64,000 nt of DNA from Eremochloa ophiuroides (lineage: Eukaryota; Streptophyta; Magnoliopsida; Poales; Poaceae): the NCBI GenBank assembly GCA_038502445.1, contig JAHLJS010000008.1, forward strand, positions 46,092,443 to 46,156,442, written 5' to 3'. Under the pieces are notes generated by a model. The model saw only the letters and a program-made list of their open reading frames with translations, did no database searches and was not told where the DNA came from. Below, piece after piece: positions 1 through 11,409 of this stretch (position 1 is the first letter of the stretch; each line of letters starts with the position of its first letter). The position numbers were made by a program, and so were the translations under genes.

Positions 1-921
1 CTATCCCTGTCAACAATACGGAAAAATCCCGGGGCAACCCGAGGCCTTCTCCCGAGTTTGTTCATGCAGCTGCAGAGCAATAAAGGAAGAAGAGTTTTGC
101 CAACGACTGTAAACGTTGAGTCCTTGCCGTAGGTCATCGGCAGTTATCTAAAAATAAATACATATAAATAAATAAATAAATATCTGAAGGGGCCCACACC
201 ATCTTTCAAGCTTGGGGGAGGTGTCCCCACTTAGGTATTGTATCTTACCCTTCTAAAATATATATATATATATAATATAAATATATGCACTTCTATAATT
301 TATATATATATATTTCATAAAATTATTTTCATGCCTTCAAAAAGAGTTTCCCTCTTTCTAGTTTTATAAAATTCTATTTTTTAGTCCAAAATAAACTCTT
401 CTCCAAAAAATTCTATAAAAATCATTCTTGGAAAGTTTAGATTTTGTTATATCTAAATCTTATTTTTAATTAATTTTTGAAAACCAAAAAAAGGCTTCAA
501 ATAAATTTGTGGAAAATTAAAATCTGGGGCAAAATTCCAAATGGGGGTCATTCGTAACCGGCTACATCTTGAGGGTAGCCGTTAGAGGGCTCTGTAAGAA
601 GACGGGACAGAACAGGCCCTAACAAAGGACCGACCGGTCCCAGGGGCGACCGCCCCCTGCCTAACGGCTCTGTGGCCCGGCCTTTTGCCAACGGCTACTA
701 GTCGTTGCAAGCTACACTCCCCAGCCTGCGATCAAGCCTATTAATACTAGAGAATTCGGGTGGAGCTCTTCACCCCTCTCACACTCATATTCTTTCACTC
801 CCTCCATCACTCTCTTGCTTCCACCATACTTTCCACAAAGTTCAAGTGCAAGAAAATTCTGCAAGAACCTCTTTATTTTCCACCACAAAGTAAGCTCTCG
901 TGCTAAGCTCACTCACCATGA

Positions 922-2464
922 GTGGGATCGGAGGTCGGATTTCTAGCATGTTCCAGAAAGGCCGTCACTCTCGTGGGGAGTCTAGCCAAGGCCCCCTCGC
1001 AAGTGAGGCGAGCCCACTGCATGAAGAAGAGGAGGCACCAAGAGGCCACAGCCATCGACGGGACCGACTCCCCCTTCATCGACTTGGAGAGCGAGCGGGA
1101 GATGCAAGCATACAACCTTCCTCAAGGGACGCGAGTTCCTGCATATACCGGCCTTCGACCCACACTTTCTCTAGCAGACAGGTATGAACGTCGAATTTAA
1201 TACCGTTTTCGAAAATGTTGGTTGGAGCCAAGTTGCCCCTGTACACGAACTTGGATCTCGTCTTTTGACCATCCAAGTCTTGGGCACTCTACAAATTGTC
1301 GATTATGGTATTACTTTCCGCTGCTTTGGGAAGGAGCATAGTCTTTATTGGAAGGAGTTTACTGACCACATAGGCTTTCATGAGCGATGCTCTGTTGACT
1401 TGGGTTTTTCTCTCTTGGGTTATCATCGTCATACTTTTTGGCACTTGATAACCGGACAAAATATGACTGGAAAATTCCAACCTAATATCAACAACATCCA
1501 TCATCCTACTTTAAGGTTTATGCTTAAGTGGATTGCTAATTCCTTCTTTCCTAGAGAAGACAAGCATCATGCTTATGATATTGAGTTGAAGTTTCTTTAT
1601 GCCGTGCTTAAAAAGATTAAAGTCGCTCCTGTCTATGATATTGTTAAGCACTGGTTGAACTCTTTCAAAACTTCTACACCTATCATGTGCACTTCACTCA
1701 TCACTCGTCTTGCCACTAGTATTGATCCTCATGGTGCTAATACTATTGTTTATTTCTCCACTCCTCGGATTATGCTCAATGAGTTTTATTTCGTGCAAGA
1801 CCATACATTAAAACATGACGAATCGGGACAGAATTTGGTATTTTATTTTCCGGGATATATAAACGAGATACCATTACCTAACCCGGATCTCGCTTTATAT
1901 AAATCCCCATCTCTCATCGTCGACCTTGTTGAGAAGGAAGAAGCATGCAGGAGTTCTGTTTCCCGCAGGAGATCACGAAGGAGAGGAGTACAGGAGGAGT
2001 CTGCACCATCCGTACAGCCTACACCACCGGCCATGCCCACCATGACACCAGGGATGGGATGGTCCCCTGTCATGTCTACACCCGGGTTCACCCCTGGGTA
2101 TGGATATGGTATGGGACACATTCCTCACCCTCACGGGGCTGGAGGGTCAGGGTGGCAACACTCACACGAGGCAGGAGGATCAAGGCAGCAAGAGCATGTG
2201 CATTCCTCAGATTCTGACGGCATGCCACCTCCACTTCACCCACAGCCGGTCAGACTAGAGATTCTCAACACACGCATGGGAGGACTAGAGCTGCAAAACA
2301 GGCAGATCCAAGGTACGCTCAACGCTCACATCCAAACTGCCACTCAATGGCATGAGCAGTACCAGCAGCACTTCGTGGACCTCAAAGATGCGAACCGGTG
2401 GCGGCACGAGGCACAGATGGCCTACCTTCGGTCTATGGGACAATTCCCAGGACCTAGGCCTTGA
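922..2464 (+). pseudogene. Athila env-position ORF, frameshifted
   Basis: The main open frame runs 1184-2464 (426 aa). An upstream frame (922-1200) carries what looks like the N-terminal part, so one frameshift lies near 1190. The first ~240 residues of the main frame resemble the conserved N-terminal domain of Athila ORF/env-position proteins; a segment with GSRLLTIQVLGTLQ and FHERC is typical. Next come an Arg/Ser-rich patch (SRRRSRRR) and a Pro/Met/Gly-rich low-complexity part. The C-terminal 60 residues look helical. I see no convincing signal peptide or membrane span, so 'envelope' is a positional label only. Function in Athila elements is unknown. Confidence 0.65.
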
Positions 2465-4010
2465 ACTAGCTTGGGGGGAGACCCCACAGAGGTAACATGT
2501 ATCTTTAAAATTTCTTGCACATTATTTCTCGCACTTTTAAATTCTGCAATTTTATTTCCTTATTAAAAATAAAAAAAAATAAAATAAAATAATAAATATA
2601 ATAATAATAAATAAAATAAAATATTCCACTCCCGTATGTGCTAATATATATTAGTTTCTCTTCTGTTGAAATGATGAATAGTTGCTCTGTCTATAATTCG
2701 TTTGTGCCTAAAGTTATAACTTAGTATTTCTCAAGATTTAAGTTTGTTGGCTAAAAATGTCTCATTCTGAGAACTTAAAATCTTGTGGGTTGCAATTTCA
2801 AGATCCTTTTCTAAGTTGTTGCAAGATATGAGATGGTACAAATAGACTTTGCTATGACTTTGTTCTAAGAGAAACTTGGCATCCGGAGTTTTCTTTTCAA
2901 AAATTCAAAAATCAAAAGTTCTCCGATGATTATGAAATACCTACCAAGGCCATATGACATGCTCTACTTTTGTAAAACTTGAGTCATATGCTACTTACGG
3001 AACTTTGAGTCGAGTCAAAAAAACTGAGACCTAGTGAGATTATAGTCATGCACCCATGATTGGGATTCACGTACACCCACCAAATAAAGCCAACTCTCAC
3101 CCTAAGAGTTGCGCACAATATGCACCCTTCCATCCACAAAAATAGAACTATACGCCAACTCTTACCCTGAGAGTCGCGCACCCTTCATACAAAATTTTCA
3201 CTCCTTGCATTTGCCATCATGACATCTCTCCATCCATGAGTTTCCATATGTCAATAAAAAGATATGGGCTATGTAAAAAAAAAAGAGAAGAAGAAGAAAA
3301 GAAAAAAAAGGAAAGAAAACCAAGGGGCATGAGAAAACAAACGGGAAAGAAAATCCAAATACCCGTTAAAAAAAGAGAGAGAATGATCTTTCTATAGCCC
3401 ATATCTCTCCAAAAGACTTTGTTCCATCCAATAAAAGAGAGTCATGATGCATGGAGTGCCAAAAAAAATTAATTAGAGATAGGTTTCAACCATACTTATA
3501 TTCCACACACTTGCACATCTCAAAAAAAGTGTATGACTTGTATCTCTTATGGTCCGGTCTTTGACTCAACAACACAGGTGATGTAAGTATGCCCACATAC
3601 CTACCTAAAAACTCCACTCTCAGCCTTAGTGGTAGGATTTTAAGGCAACACTACAATGCCTTTAGTGAGATAATCATACACATTGAGCGATTAAGAGAAT
3701 CATTTGAGGAAATTATTTTATCTTACAAAAATTCATAAAACCTCCGGATAGAAGGTCTATCAAAGAATGAATGATTAGTGAATCTGTTATAACCATTCTG
3801 TCTTGCAACCGCTCAAGAAATTGAAGAAGCTACAAGCCCCATGAGAAATCAAGGTAAAGAGTGGATACAATGCCAACCTATTTAAATTACGAATGAATAC
3901 TTTGTTATAGGCATGGCACTTATGAATTATATCAGCATCGTAGCAACTCCTGATCAACAACCATACTTAGCTATTTGCTCGGGATGAGCAAAGGTTAAGC
4001 TTGGGGGTCT
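2465..4010 (+). other. non-coding 3' spacer of the Athila element
   Basis: No ORF is supported. A G-rich tract follows the ORF stop. Two copies of a phrase like GCCAACTCTCACCCTAAGAG lie near 3090 and 3151. A purine-rich stretch (3275-3375) is enclosed by 13-bp perfect inverted repeats at 3260-3272 and 3394-3406. The spacer ends in the polypurine tract before the LTR. Long spacers at this place are normal for Athila-type elements. Confidence 0.6.
3991..4010 (+). other. polypurine tract before Athila LTR
   Basis: AAGGTTAAGCTTGGGGGTCT lies directly against the LTR start TGTTGG at 4011. It is the plus-strand primer site expected just inside a 3' LTR, which makes 4011 the LTR start. Confidence 0.7.
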
Positions 4011-4474
4011 TGTTGGCAGTCCTTATGGATTATTTCTATGCTACCAACTTAGACTAAAAAGAAGAAAGACTAATCATATTCTAGCACATATGCCTTTACT
4101 ACTAACAAGTTCCACTTGTTCCCCTAGTATTCATGTTTTGGGTGTAACAAGTGGAAATGCACAAACATCTTGAAGAAAGCGCAAAAGCCAAAGACGTATT
4201 CAGCAAATGCGCAAACAAGAATAATAAAGAAGCCTAACTTCGATGCATATCTGGGCCTGATCGTAACCACGGGAAAGGCCCAGGCTATGAGAGAAACCGA
4301 CCACCAGAAGGTGGTGGCCAGCGGGCCCACTCAGGGGACCGACCGTCCCCAGGTGCGGCTGCCCCCTGGTGAGGCCTCCCAGGCCCAGTCTTCGGTGGCG
4401 GTGCTCTAGGCGGTTTCCCAAGGGCGGTTTCACCTCCTTCCAAGTTTAAAGACGCCAAACCGTCCTAGTTCAAC

Positions 4475-4483
4475 TATAAATAG
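4475..4483 (+). promoter_or_regulatory. TATA box of Athila LTR
   Basis: TATAAATAG lies 465 bp into the LTR. The same box in the same context occurs in the solo copy near 12549. It marks the probable U3/R region and the plus-strand transcription direction. Confidence 0.7.
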
Positions 4484-5766
4484 ATGGTGCTCTTTTCATT
4501 CAACACACACATCATTTTGGAGTCATCTACCTCACACCACTCACTTATATCTTTAGAGTAGTACTAGTAGTTTGTGAGCAAGGCAAGAGCTATCAAGGAG
4601 AGCTTGTCTCCTTGGAAGAAAAGAATCATCTTGATATGAATACAATTCGGTCTTCTTCCATGAGCAAGTTCTTATCTTATTTATATGATCATGCATATGA
4701 ACTAGAGCAAAGTTATGATCTTGTTATGAGCATAATATATGGACTAGAATATAGTTTATGTGTCATGTTCTTGACTTGTTCATTATCGTTCTTCATTGTT
4801 CATCAAATTAGTATGAATAGAGGAAGAACTAGGAATGAGGTGATGGTTCGTCATGCCTTCTTGGTTGCTCTTAACCTAGCCTGTTAATCCGAAGGGTTGG
4901 GGTCCGCGGAGGTTAGGAGTTGTTTCCAAGTACGTGAGCATGGTGCTCAAGTATGCTGGAGATCGGCGAATATGTCGGTATCCCACGGGCAGAGGGGTAG
5001 GTGGGCAGGTGGTGACAGCCCTGTCCATCCCTAGCACTCCCCCACGTTCGGATATTGAAGTAGGAGTTCGTAAAGTCCCTATCAGCTGGCAGACCAGCTG
5101 CGGGGATCTCCCTATCACCCCAGACATAGTTCTGATACTAGACTTGCTAATTAGATGTGTTGCTAGCAGTTCTTTGCATAATTATATATGACCAATGCCT
5201 GCTCAGTTAGTTATATTCTTTTATTCTTTATTTTTCCTTTTTATCCTTGAGGTTGGACCCCGATGTGTGTCCACTATTTTGACATCATGTTTTATTCATG
5301 TTTACTCTATGCCTACCATTGCACTCAAGAAGTGATCATGTTTACACCACGCTTGATGCATATTGCCCTCCTACGGGAAAATTATAAATACGACACCCTT
5401 GAATACTCACGGGTTGAAATGCTACAATGATAGTTCTGTGCGCTTGCAGAGTAATCTTACTTCTTACTGAGCTACGAATTGGCATGCCTAAGTACCATTA
5501 CTTAAGGATTGTAATTCTTGTGCACCCCACGGCGCCGTGTCACAGTTTTGCATATCGTAAGTAATGACAGTTAGGAAGGCCAATCCGACACTTCTAACTG
5601 CTATTACCAGACTGCATTACCTAGGCCGGTGCCATTAAGGGCCAAGGGTTACCTTTCTGAAGTAATGGTGGCTGGGAATATCAACTTACGTTTGTAGTAT
5701 TATTATTAAGGACAGACTCATAGTCTATCTTTAGTAGTGATGCTAAGAAACGCCAACAAGCATTTC

Positions 5767-5784
5767 TGGCGCCGTTGCCGGGGA
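5767..5784 (+). other. primer-binding-site copy inside the LTR
   Basis: TGGCGCCGTTGCCGGGGA is the perfect complement expected for a tRNA-Asp 3' end, but here it lies inside the LTR, 46 bp before the LTR end. The solo LTR at 12076-13823 has the counterpart at 13760-13777 with two changes. See findings. Confidence 0.75.
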
Positions 5785-5838
5785 TGGACTTTTAGTCTAT
5801 CTTTTGTAACGACGTTAAGAAATACCAACAAGCATTTC

Positions 5839-5856
5839 TGGCGCCGTTGCCGGGGA
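5839..5856 (+). other. tRNA-Asp primer binding site
   Basis: TGGCGCCGTTGCCGGGGA follows the LTR end (5830) after the 8-nt spacer AGCATTTC. The same spacer precedes the primer site of the minus-strand element at 24856-24881. This is the functional-position primer site of whatever body once followed. Confidence 0.75.
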
Positions 5857-5951
5857 GGGCAAAAACATCCAAGCTGGCATAAACATCGATTGCATAATAA
5901 AGCATTGGTAGACGTAGTTTAAATGGGCTAACTTCGCTGTTTTCTTCCTCT

Positions 5952-8821
5952 TTTTATTGGAATGAAAACAGGATAGTGTATGAGCGGTTTTGCTCATACA
6001 AGAGGATCGGCGGGATAATATCAAAGGGCCCTGGCGCCTCTGCAGGAGGATCGGCGGGAGCATACTGGATGATGTCCAAAACCGGTTTGATACCTTCTGC
6101 CACGGCGTCGTAACGGTTCTCGGCAGGTTGCAGGCGCTGAGACAGATCACTCATCTGTGCTCGAGTCCTCCGATCAGTATGTGTTCATGACAAAAGGCAA
6201 AGATCAGAAGTCTCAACAAGAAGCATTGAAGCATCCTACAGGTAGAAGAAACTCACCCAAGCGTGCCTCTTCGTTCCTCCGAGCAGCTTCCCTGCAGCAT
6301 GGACACTTCATCTTCCAGCTCTTTAACTGTACCACGAAAGACGACGGATCAGCACCCCCTAACAAAATAAATTAGGCAAGGTTGGACTTCTGAAGACGCA
6401 TGTACCTCGGCGCGCGGCACCCTCCAACACCTCGGATGGATCTGCCAGTCAAGACTTCGAAACTTAGCAGTAAGAAGGAGCTGGGATACAATAACTAGAA
6501 CCATAACAGTCTCCATACCTTTTTTATCCTGCAGCAGTTTCTGCTCAGACTCCATTAAGTCAGTTGCAGTGCAAATGCAACGTGTCGCGCTTCTCGCGGA
6601 GGTCTTCCATCGCCTTCTCCAGACGAACATTTTCCTTCTCCAACCTTGCATTCTCCACCGCGAGTCCAGCGGCGCGTTAAAGAGATTTTTGCCGATCTTT
6701 GGCCGTGTCATGGACGGTCTGACTGACAGTAACAGAACATGACAAAGAGCAACGAGAGAAACTTCAAGCAACCTCAAGAAGGGCGTAGTTACCTAAACTC
6801 GTGACGACAATTGCCCCAGCCGGCGGAGCACGTTTCTGAGATCGGCACGGGTGCTTGTTATATCTGCCTTCGAGGCCTCCAGCTCTTCGTCCGCCGCTTC
6901 TTCCTCCACGATGACGGCATACTGGTCGCCGACCCGCCTGAAAGTCCTGAGCACCACCGCCGGAGTTCCACCCGCAGCCTGATGGGTGATCTCCTCGACG
7001 TTGTGCTCCGGAGGAGCAGCGCTTGCAGGTGGTTGCTCGGGGATCTCCTGGCCTGACACCGGTGCTCCTCCAAAAGAGGGGCCACCGGTCTATGTGTTCG
7101 CTCCTTGGCCAGAACCAGTGGGCGAGCACTGTCTCGAAGAATGGATTCTTTCGGCGTCCTTAGGCTACCGTTCCACATCGTGTTTCGAGGGCAGGGGCGA
7201 TGGCGGCACGGTCGCTTCATGTGGCTAGTCTGATGGTGGTGGCCGCTCCTGCGATCCCAAATCCGGCTGCTGGTCTGGTGGAGTCTTTGGTGACTCGTGG
7301 TCGGAAGGCCAACTGGCGGCAACATCCCCTTCATCATTGTTCCTCGCCGATGTACCACCACCAACTTCTCTACTCGCTATCTTCTCGATATCTTCAGCTG
7401 AAGGGTCCCTGGATAATAATGTGGACTTCATGATTAACTATAACAGAACATTCTGTTCGGCAAGAGACAGCAACAAGAAGACACGGATACTCACAGCTCT
7501 GAGCGGCGATGCTTCCGTGCGAAGCGTTTCTTCCGACCTGAAGTCCCCTCATCATCACCAGGGTTTTTCGGCGGAGGGACCTCCACTTTATGACGTTTCG
7601 GCGGTGGTCCTTCGTCATCACTTGATCTCGGGAACACCGCCTGGCGACGGGCTCGCTCCACGGATAGCTTCACTGGATTTCAGGTTTTCGGACTCCACCC
7701 GACGAGCCAGCTTTATCAGGCATGGGCTGCTTACCGCAAGCCACCTTTTGGGAAGAGGTCTCATGATCCTCTTCCTCTTCATCGGTTTCAGCTTCGTTGT
7801 TGGAGGGCTCTGTGAAGTCTTCGTCCTCGCTACCGGGCTGGTAGCGGTGTCGAGGGTCAACTCCTTCGGGCCACTCCGTACTGGGCACCTCTGAGAAGTA
7901 TACCTCCCGGTCCTGGCCATGTATCTTCAACACATCAAATGAGATGCAACGGATCCACATTCCAACAAAGACACATAGAAAAAAAATCTACAAAAGGCAT
8001 ACCTCGGGTGGTGGATTCCCAATGTGTAGCGCCTTCTACTATCCTCGGTTGTTGATATTCTTCTTGTTATCAAACAACTCCTTCAGCCTTGTCATAGCTT
8101 CAGAAGGACGACATCTAATCGGGGACCTCTCAGGTCGGGTCAGTTTCACCAGCCCATTCATACGCAGGATGAACTCTCTCTTTACAGGGCCGAACTTGGC
8201 GCTTCACGAAGTTGATAGCAACTCCAACTCCATTCAGATTCATGCCCTTCAGAATTTTCAATAGATCGTTTACTTGATCCATCTGATCGGATGTAGGCCT
8301 CTCCGACCAGCTCAATGTCCTCTCTGGTATCTGCTCGATTGCACACCGAACAGGAGGATCTTGATTGGGCAGTTAGAACCACCTCTTATTCCAATCATGA
8401 AGACTAGTATTAAGGGGGATAGAAAGATAATGGGCGGACATGCCATCCCGGAGTTTGAGGTACACTCCACCGGTAATTCGAGAGCCTCCGCCGCTTGATT
8501 TCATGAGCATATACAGATGATGAAATAGATTGAAATAGGGGAGAATTCCGGCGAAGGCTTTACAGAAGTGGATGAAATAGAGACTAGGAAGATGGAGTTG
8601 GGATGCAAATGGCACAGCGAAATCTCATAATAATCAAGAAGCTTGCGAAGGAAGGGATGGCAAGGAACACCGAACCCGTGGAGGAAGTAGTCGGCGAATA
8701 CGGTCATCTCGCAGATGTTGGGCATGGGGTACGGCTCACCTCCTGACAGCCTCCATCCGGCGACAGTAAGGTTTGGCAGGAGCCCTTTCGCCTCCAACTT
8801 CAAAATGGCTTTTTCCGTCAT
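5952..8821 (-). pseudogene. antisense PF04195-type ORF of Tat element
   Basis: The minus strand carries one decayed gene spread over several frames. The start region (8821 downward) has a core with motifs such as LLPNLTVAGWR and HGFGVPCHPFL, then GGVYLKLRDGM near 8450. This is the pattern of Pfam 'putative gypsy type transposon' (PF04195). The middle (about 8000-6800) is acidic and Glu/Ser-rich; the end (to 5952) looks like a helical tail (MSDLSQRLQPAENRYD). Frameshifts occur at least near 8600, 8380 and 7650. The role of this protein family is unknown. It is not a gag-pol part, and it is antisense to the LTR at 10933. Confidence 0.6.
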
Positions 8822-9149
8822 GGTGGAAGGTTGCCACTCGTTGTCCAGCCGGAGTTCTCTAGGTGTGGCTCCTTTACTTGCTTCGAGGGCATGCGCATAC
8901 TCTTCTTGGGCGCCATTCCTTCAATTGGTTATGGATCTGGGTGGCTGGAAGGCTGAATCGAAGAGATTTCGGCGGAATCGAGTTTTGAATCAAGGATCTT
9001 CGAAACCCTAGTTGGCGGCTGCTAGGGTTGGATGTAACGGTTGTTTGCTTGAATGGCTACTGAGCGTCGGCGCGACAGAGAAGACGAATCGTTTCATCTG
9101 AGGCCAAGTCTTTTAAAAGGAAGCACGTCGGTTCGGCTACTTGCGCCAG

Positions 9150-10690
9150 TTCGGGGACTTCGTCATCGCTACGTCAGCGCTTCCGAGCACTGAACTGCTC
9201 GGAGGTTTCATCGCACCGCTAACATTTCCGGGGACAGGAGGTGCTCGGGGACTTCGTCATCGCTACGTCAGCGCTTCCGAGCGCTGAACTGCTCGGAGCG
9301 TCGCTTCGCCAACATTTCCGAGCACAGGAGGTGCTCGGGGACTTCGCCATCGCTACGTCAGCGCTTCCGAGCGCTGAACTGCTCGGAGCGTCGCTTCGCC
9401 AACATTTCTGAGCACAGGAGGTGCTCGGGGACTTCGCCATCACTACGTCAGTGCTTCCGAGAACTGAACTGCTCGGAGGTTTCATCGCTTCGCCAACATT
9501 TCCGAGCACAGGAGGTGCTCAGGGACTTCGCCATCGCTACGTCAGCGCTTCCGAGCACTGAACTACTCGGAGGTTTTGTCGTTTTGCCAACATTTCCGAG
9601 CACAGGAGGTGCTCGGAAACTTCGCCATCGCTACGTCAGTGCTTCCGAGCAATGGGTCTGCTCAGAGGTTTCGTTGTTTCGCCAATATTTCTGAGCACGG
9701 AAGGTGCTCAGGGACTTCGTCATCTGCTACGATAGCACTTCCAAGCACTGGATCTGCTCAGAGGTTTCGCCACTTCGTCAACATTCCCGAGTACAGGAGG
9801 TGCTCTAGGGACTTCGTCATCGCTACGTTAGCGGTTCCGAGCACTGAAATGCTCGGAGGCTTCGTCGCTTCGCCAACATTTCCGAGCATAGGAGGTGCTC
9901 GGGGACTTCGCCATTGCTACGTCATCGCTTCTGACCACTGAACTGCTCGGAGGTTTCATCGTTTCGCCAACACTTCCAAGCACAGGAGGTGCTCGGGGAC
10001 TTCGCCATCGCTATGTCAGCGCTTCCGAGCAATGGGTCTACTCGGAGGTTTCGTTGTTTCGCCAATATTTCCGAGCACAGAAGGTACTCCAGGGACTTCG
10101 TCATCTGCTATGACAGTACTTTCGAGCACTAGATCTGCTCGGAGGTTTCATCGCTTCGTCAACATTCCCGAGTACAGGAGGTGCTTGGGGACTTCGTCAT
10201 CGCTACGTCAGCAATTTTCGAGCATTGAACTGCTCGGAGGTTTCGTCGCATCGCTAACATTTCCGAGCACAGGAGGTGCTCGGGGACTTCATCATCTCTA
10301 CATCAGTGCTTCCGAGCGCTGAACTGCTCGAAGGTTTCGTCGATTCGCCAACATTTCCGAGCACAGGAGGTGCTCAGGGACATCGCCATCGCTACGTCAG
10401 CGCTTCCGAGCAATGGGTCTACTCAGAGGTTTCGTTGTTTTGCCAATATTTCCAAGCACAGAAGGTGCTCGGGGATTTCGTCATCTGCTACGACAGCACT
10501 TCCGAACACTGGATGTGCTCGAAGGTTTCATCACTTTGTCAACATTCCTGAGTACAGGAGGTGCTCGGGGACTTCGTCATCGCTACATTAGTGCTTTCGA
10601 GCACTGAAATGCTCGGAGGCTTCGTTGCTTCACCAGCGTTTTCGAGCACAGGAGGTGCTCGGGGACTTCGTCGATACTTTACATGACTAC
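9150..10690 (+). repeat. tandem array, ~16 units of ~90 bp
   Basis: Units start at a GGTGCTCGGGGACTTCG-like core at about 9241, 9331, 9421, 9515, 9609, 9703, 9798, 9893, 9988, 10084, 10181, 10276, 10370, 10464, 10560 and 10655, so spacing is 90-97 bp. Each unit also has CATCGCTACGTCAGCGCTTC and GAACTGCTCGGAGGTTTC-like parts. Units differ by scattered substitutions and small indels, some alternating between two sub-types. All open frames here come from the repeat and are not genes. The array lies between the antisense ORF and the polypurine tract, in the element's 3' untranslated part. Confidence 0.9.
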
Positions 10691-10916
10691 CAAGAATAAA
10701 TACTTTGACCTGACACCACGTGCCTGCGTCACCTACTATCAGGCTCGGGGACTAAGTGGATACACTTCACCTAGCCGATGAAGGTATTGATTCTGGCGAA
10801 CCAAAAGTGGATACACTTCACTAAAGAGAAGGCTCTTTTTCAAAAAAAATTCTGAGCTCCTTACATCCGTCTGGTCAAGTAACTCTTGAAGGTTTGCACC
10901 TCCCAACAAATGTAAG

Positions 10917-10932
10917 GTGCTCGGGGACTAGC
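10917..10932 (+). other. polypurine tract before Tat LTR
   Basis: GTGCTCGGGGACTAGC abuts the LTR start at 10933. It shares its core GTGCTCGGGGACT with the units of the upstream tandem array. Confidence 0.6.
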
Positions 10933-11409
10933 TGTGAGGATATAAACCCATATACCTGCATGGCTATACATGGGCCGAGTCATCCGACCAGGCCCAGGTT
11001 GCCAAGGACGCGTCGTCTGCATGTTCTCCAGAAGATCACGCACATATGCCGGCTTAGAAGTCTTGGTGGCCAAGCAAATAGCTTTCCTAATATCTAGCCG
11101 ATTAGTTTTCTTGTTCGGCTAGGATTGTAATCTGATATACATGGTAAAACCAACTTGTAATCCTGCCCCCCAGACTATATAAGGCAGGGCAGGGGATCCT
11201 CTCAACTCAATCCACATCTCATCTACTAGCAATACAATACAGCAACACATAGGACGTAGGGTATTACGCCTCGCGACGGCCTGAACCTGTATAAACCTCG
11301 TGTCCCGCGCTTACTGCGCAACTCTTTCTCGTCTTAGGTGCACCTTCACCGATCAATCTACTACCTCAGGTATACCCTTTGGTAGACCACCGACGATATC
11401 TCATCGACA
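10933..11409 (+). repeat. Tat-type 3' LTR (477 bp)
   Basis: It starts TGTGAGGATATAAACCC and ends in ...ATATCTCATCGACA, giving imperfect TG...CA inverted ends. TATATAAGG at 11176-11184 is the probable TATA box, followed by the typical downstream block with TGTATAAACCTCGTGTCCCG. Element orientation is plus. The next base (11410) is inside a Copia protease codon run, so this element was inserted into that Copia copy. Confidence 0.75.

Larger units (their letters stand above)
1..5830 (+). mobile_element. Athila-clade Ty3/Gypsy element, 3' half
   Basis: The order is: internal AT-rich spacer (1-900), an env-position ORF, a long non-coding spacer, a polypurine tract and a long LTR. This is the 3' end of an Athila-type element on the plus strand; gag and pol would lie left of the window. 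The spacer holds a G-rich stretch near 210 and A/T runs at 250-500 but no coding sequence I recognise. The assignment rests on the env-position ORF matching the Athila family in outline, LTR ends TGTTGG...CCAACA, and a tRNA-Asp-type primer site next to the LTR. Confidence 0.75.
4011..5830 (+). repeat. Athila-type LTR (1820 bp)
   Basis: It begins TGTTGG and ends CCAACA, inverted termini as expected. A second copy (solo, 12076-13823) aligns over nearly the whole length. The coding-looking part at 4612-4890 is about 91% identical to it at the base level. The last 72 bp (5759-5830) are an extra copy of the LTR end together with a primer-site-like sequence; the solo copy has the same extension. 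On the left the LTR is preceded by a polypurine tract and on the right by a primer binding site, so one LTR serves two element bodies. Confidence 0.8.
5857..11409 (+). mobile_element. Tat/Retand-type Gypsy remnant without gag-pol
   Basis: Reading on the plus strand: an antisense PF04195-type ORF, a tandem-repeat array, a polypurine tract and a 3' LTR. Antisense extra ORFs between pol and the 3' LTR, and tandem repeats in the 3' untranslated part, are known for the Tat lineage (Grande, RIRE2 and Ogre/Retand relatives). No gag, protease, RT or integrase of this element is present. Its 5' side abuts the Athila primer site near 5857. The body is either truncated by deletion or a non-autonomous derivative. 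Confidence 0.6.

Noticed and set aside
6811..7894. Plus-strand frames opposite the PF04195-type ORF (for example 7337-7894)
   Set aside because: The minus-strand reading gives recognisable family sequence; the plus frames do not.
9576..10607. Several plus-strand frames of 60-120 codons in the repeat array
   Set aside because: They follow the 90-bp repeat and change frame with it; the amino acid pattern is only the repeat read in different phases.
9150..10690. CRISPR-like direct repeats
   Set aside because: The repeats are contiguous with no unique spacers, the DNA is from a plant, and the place is the 3' UTR of a retroelement.
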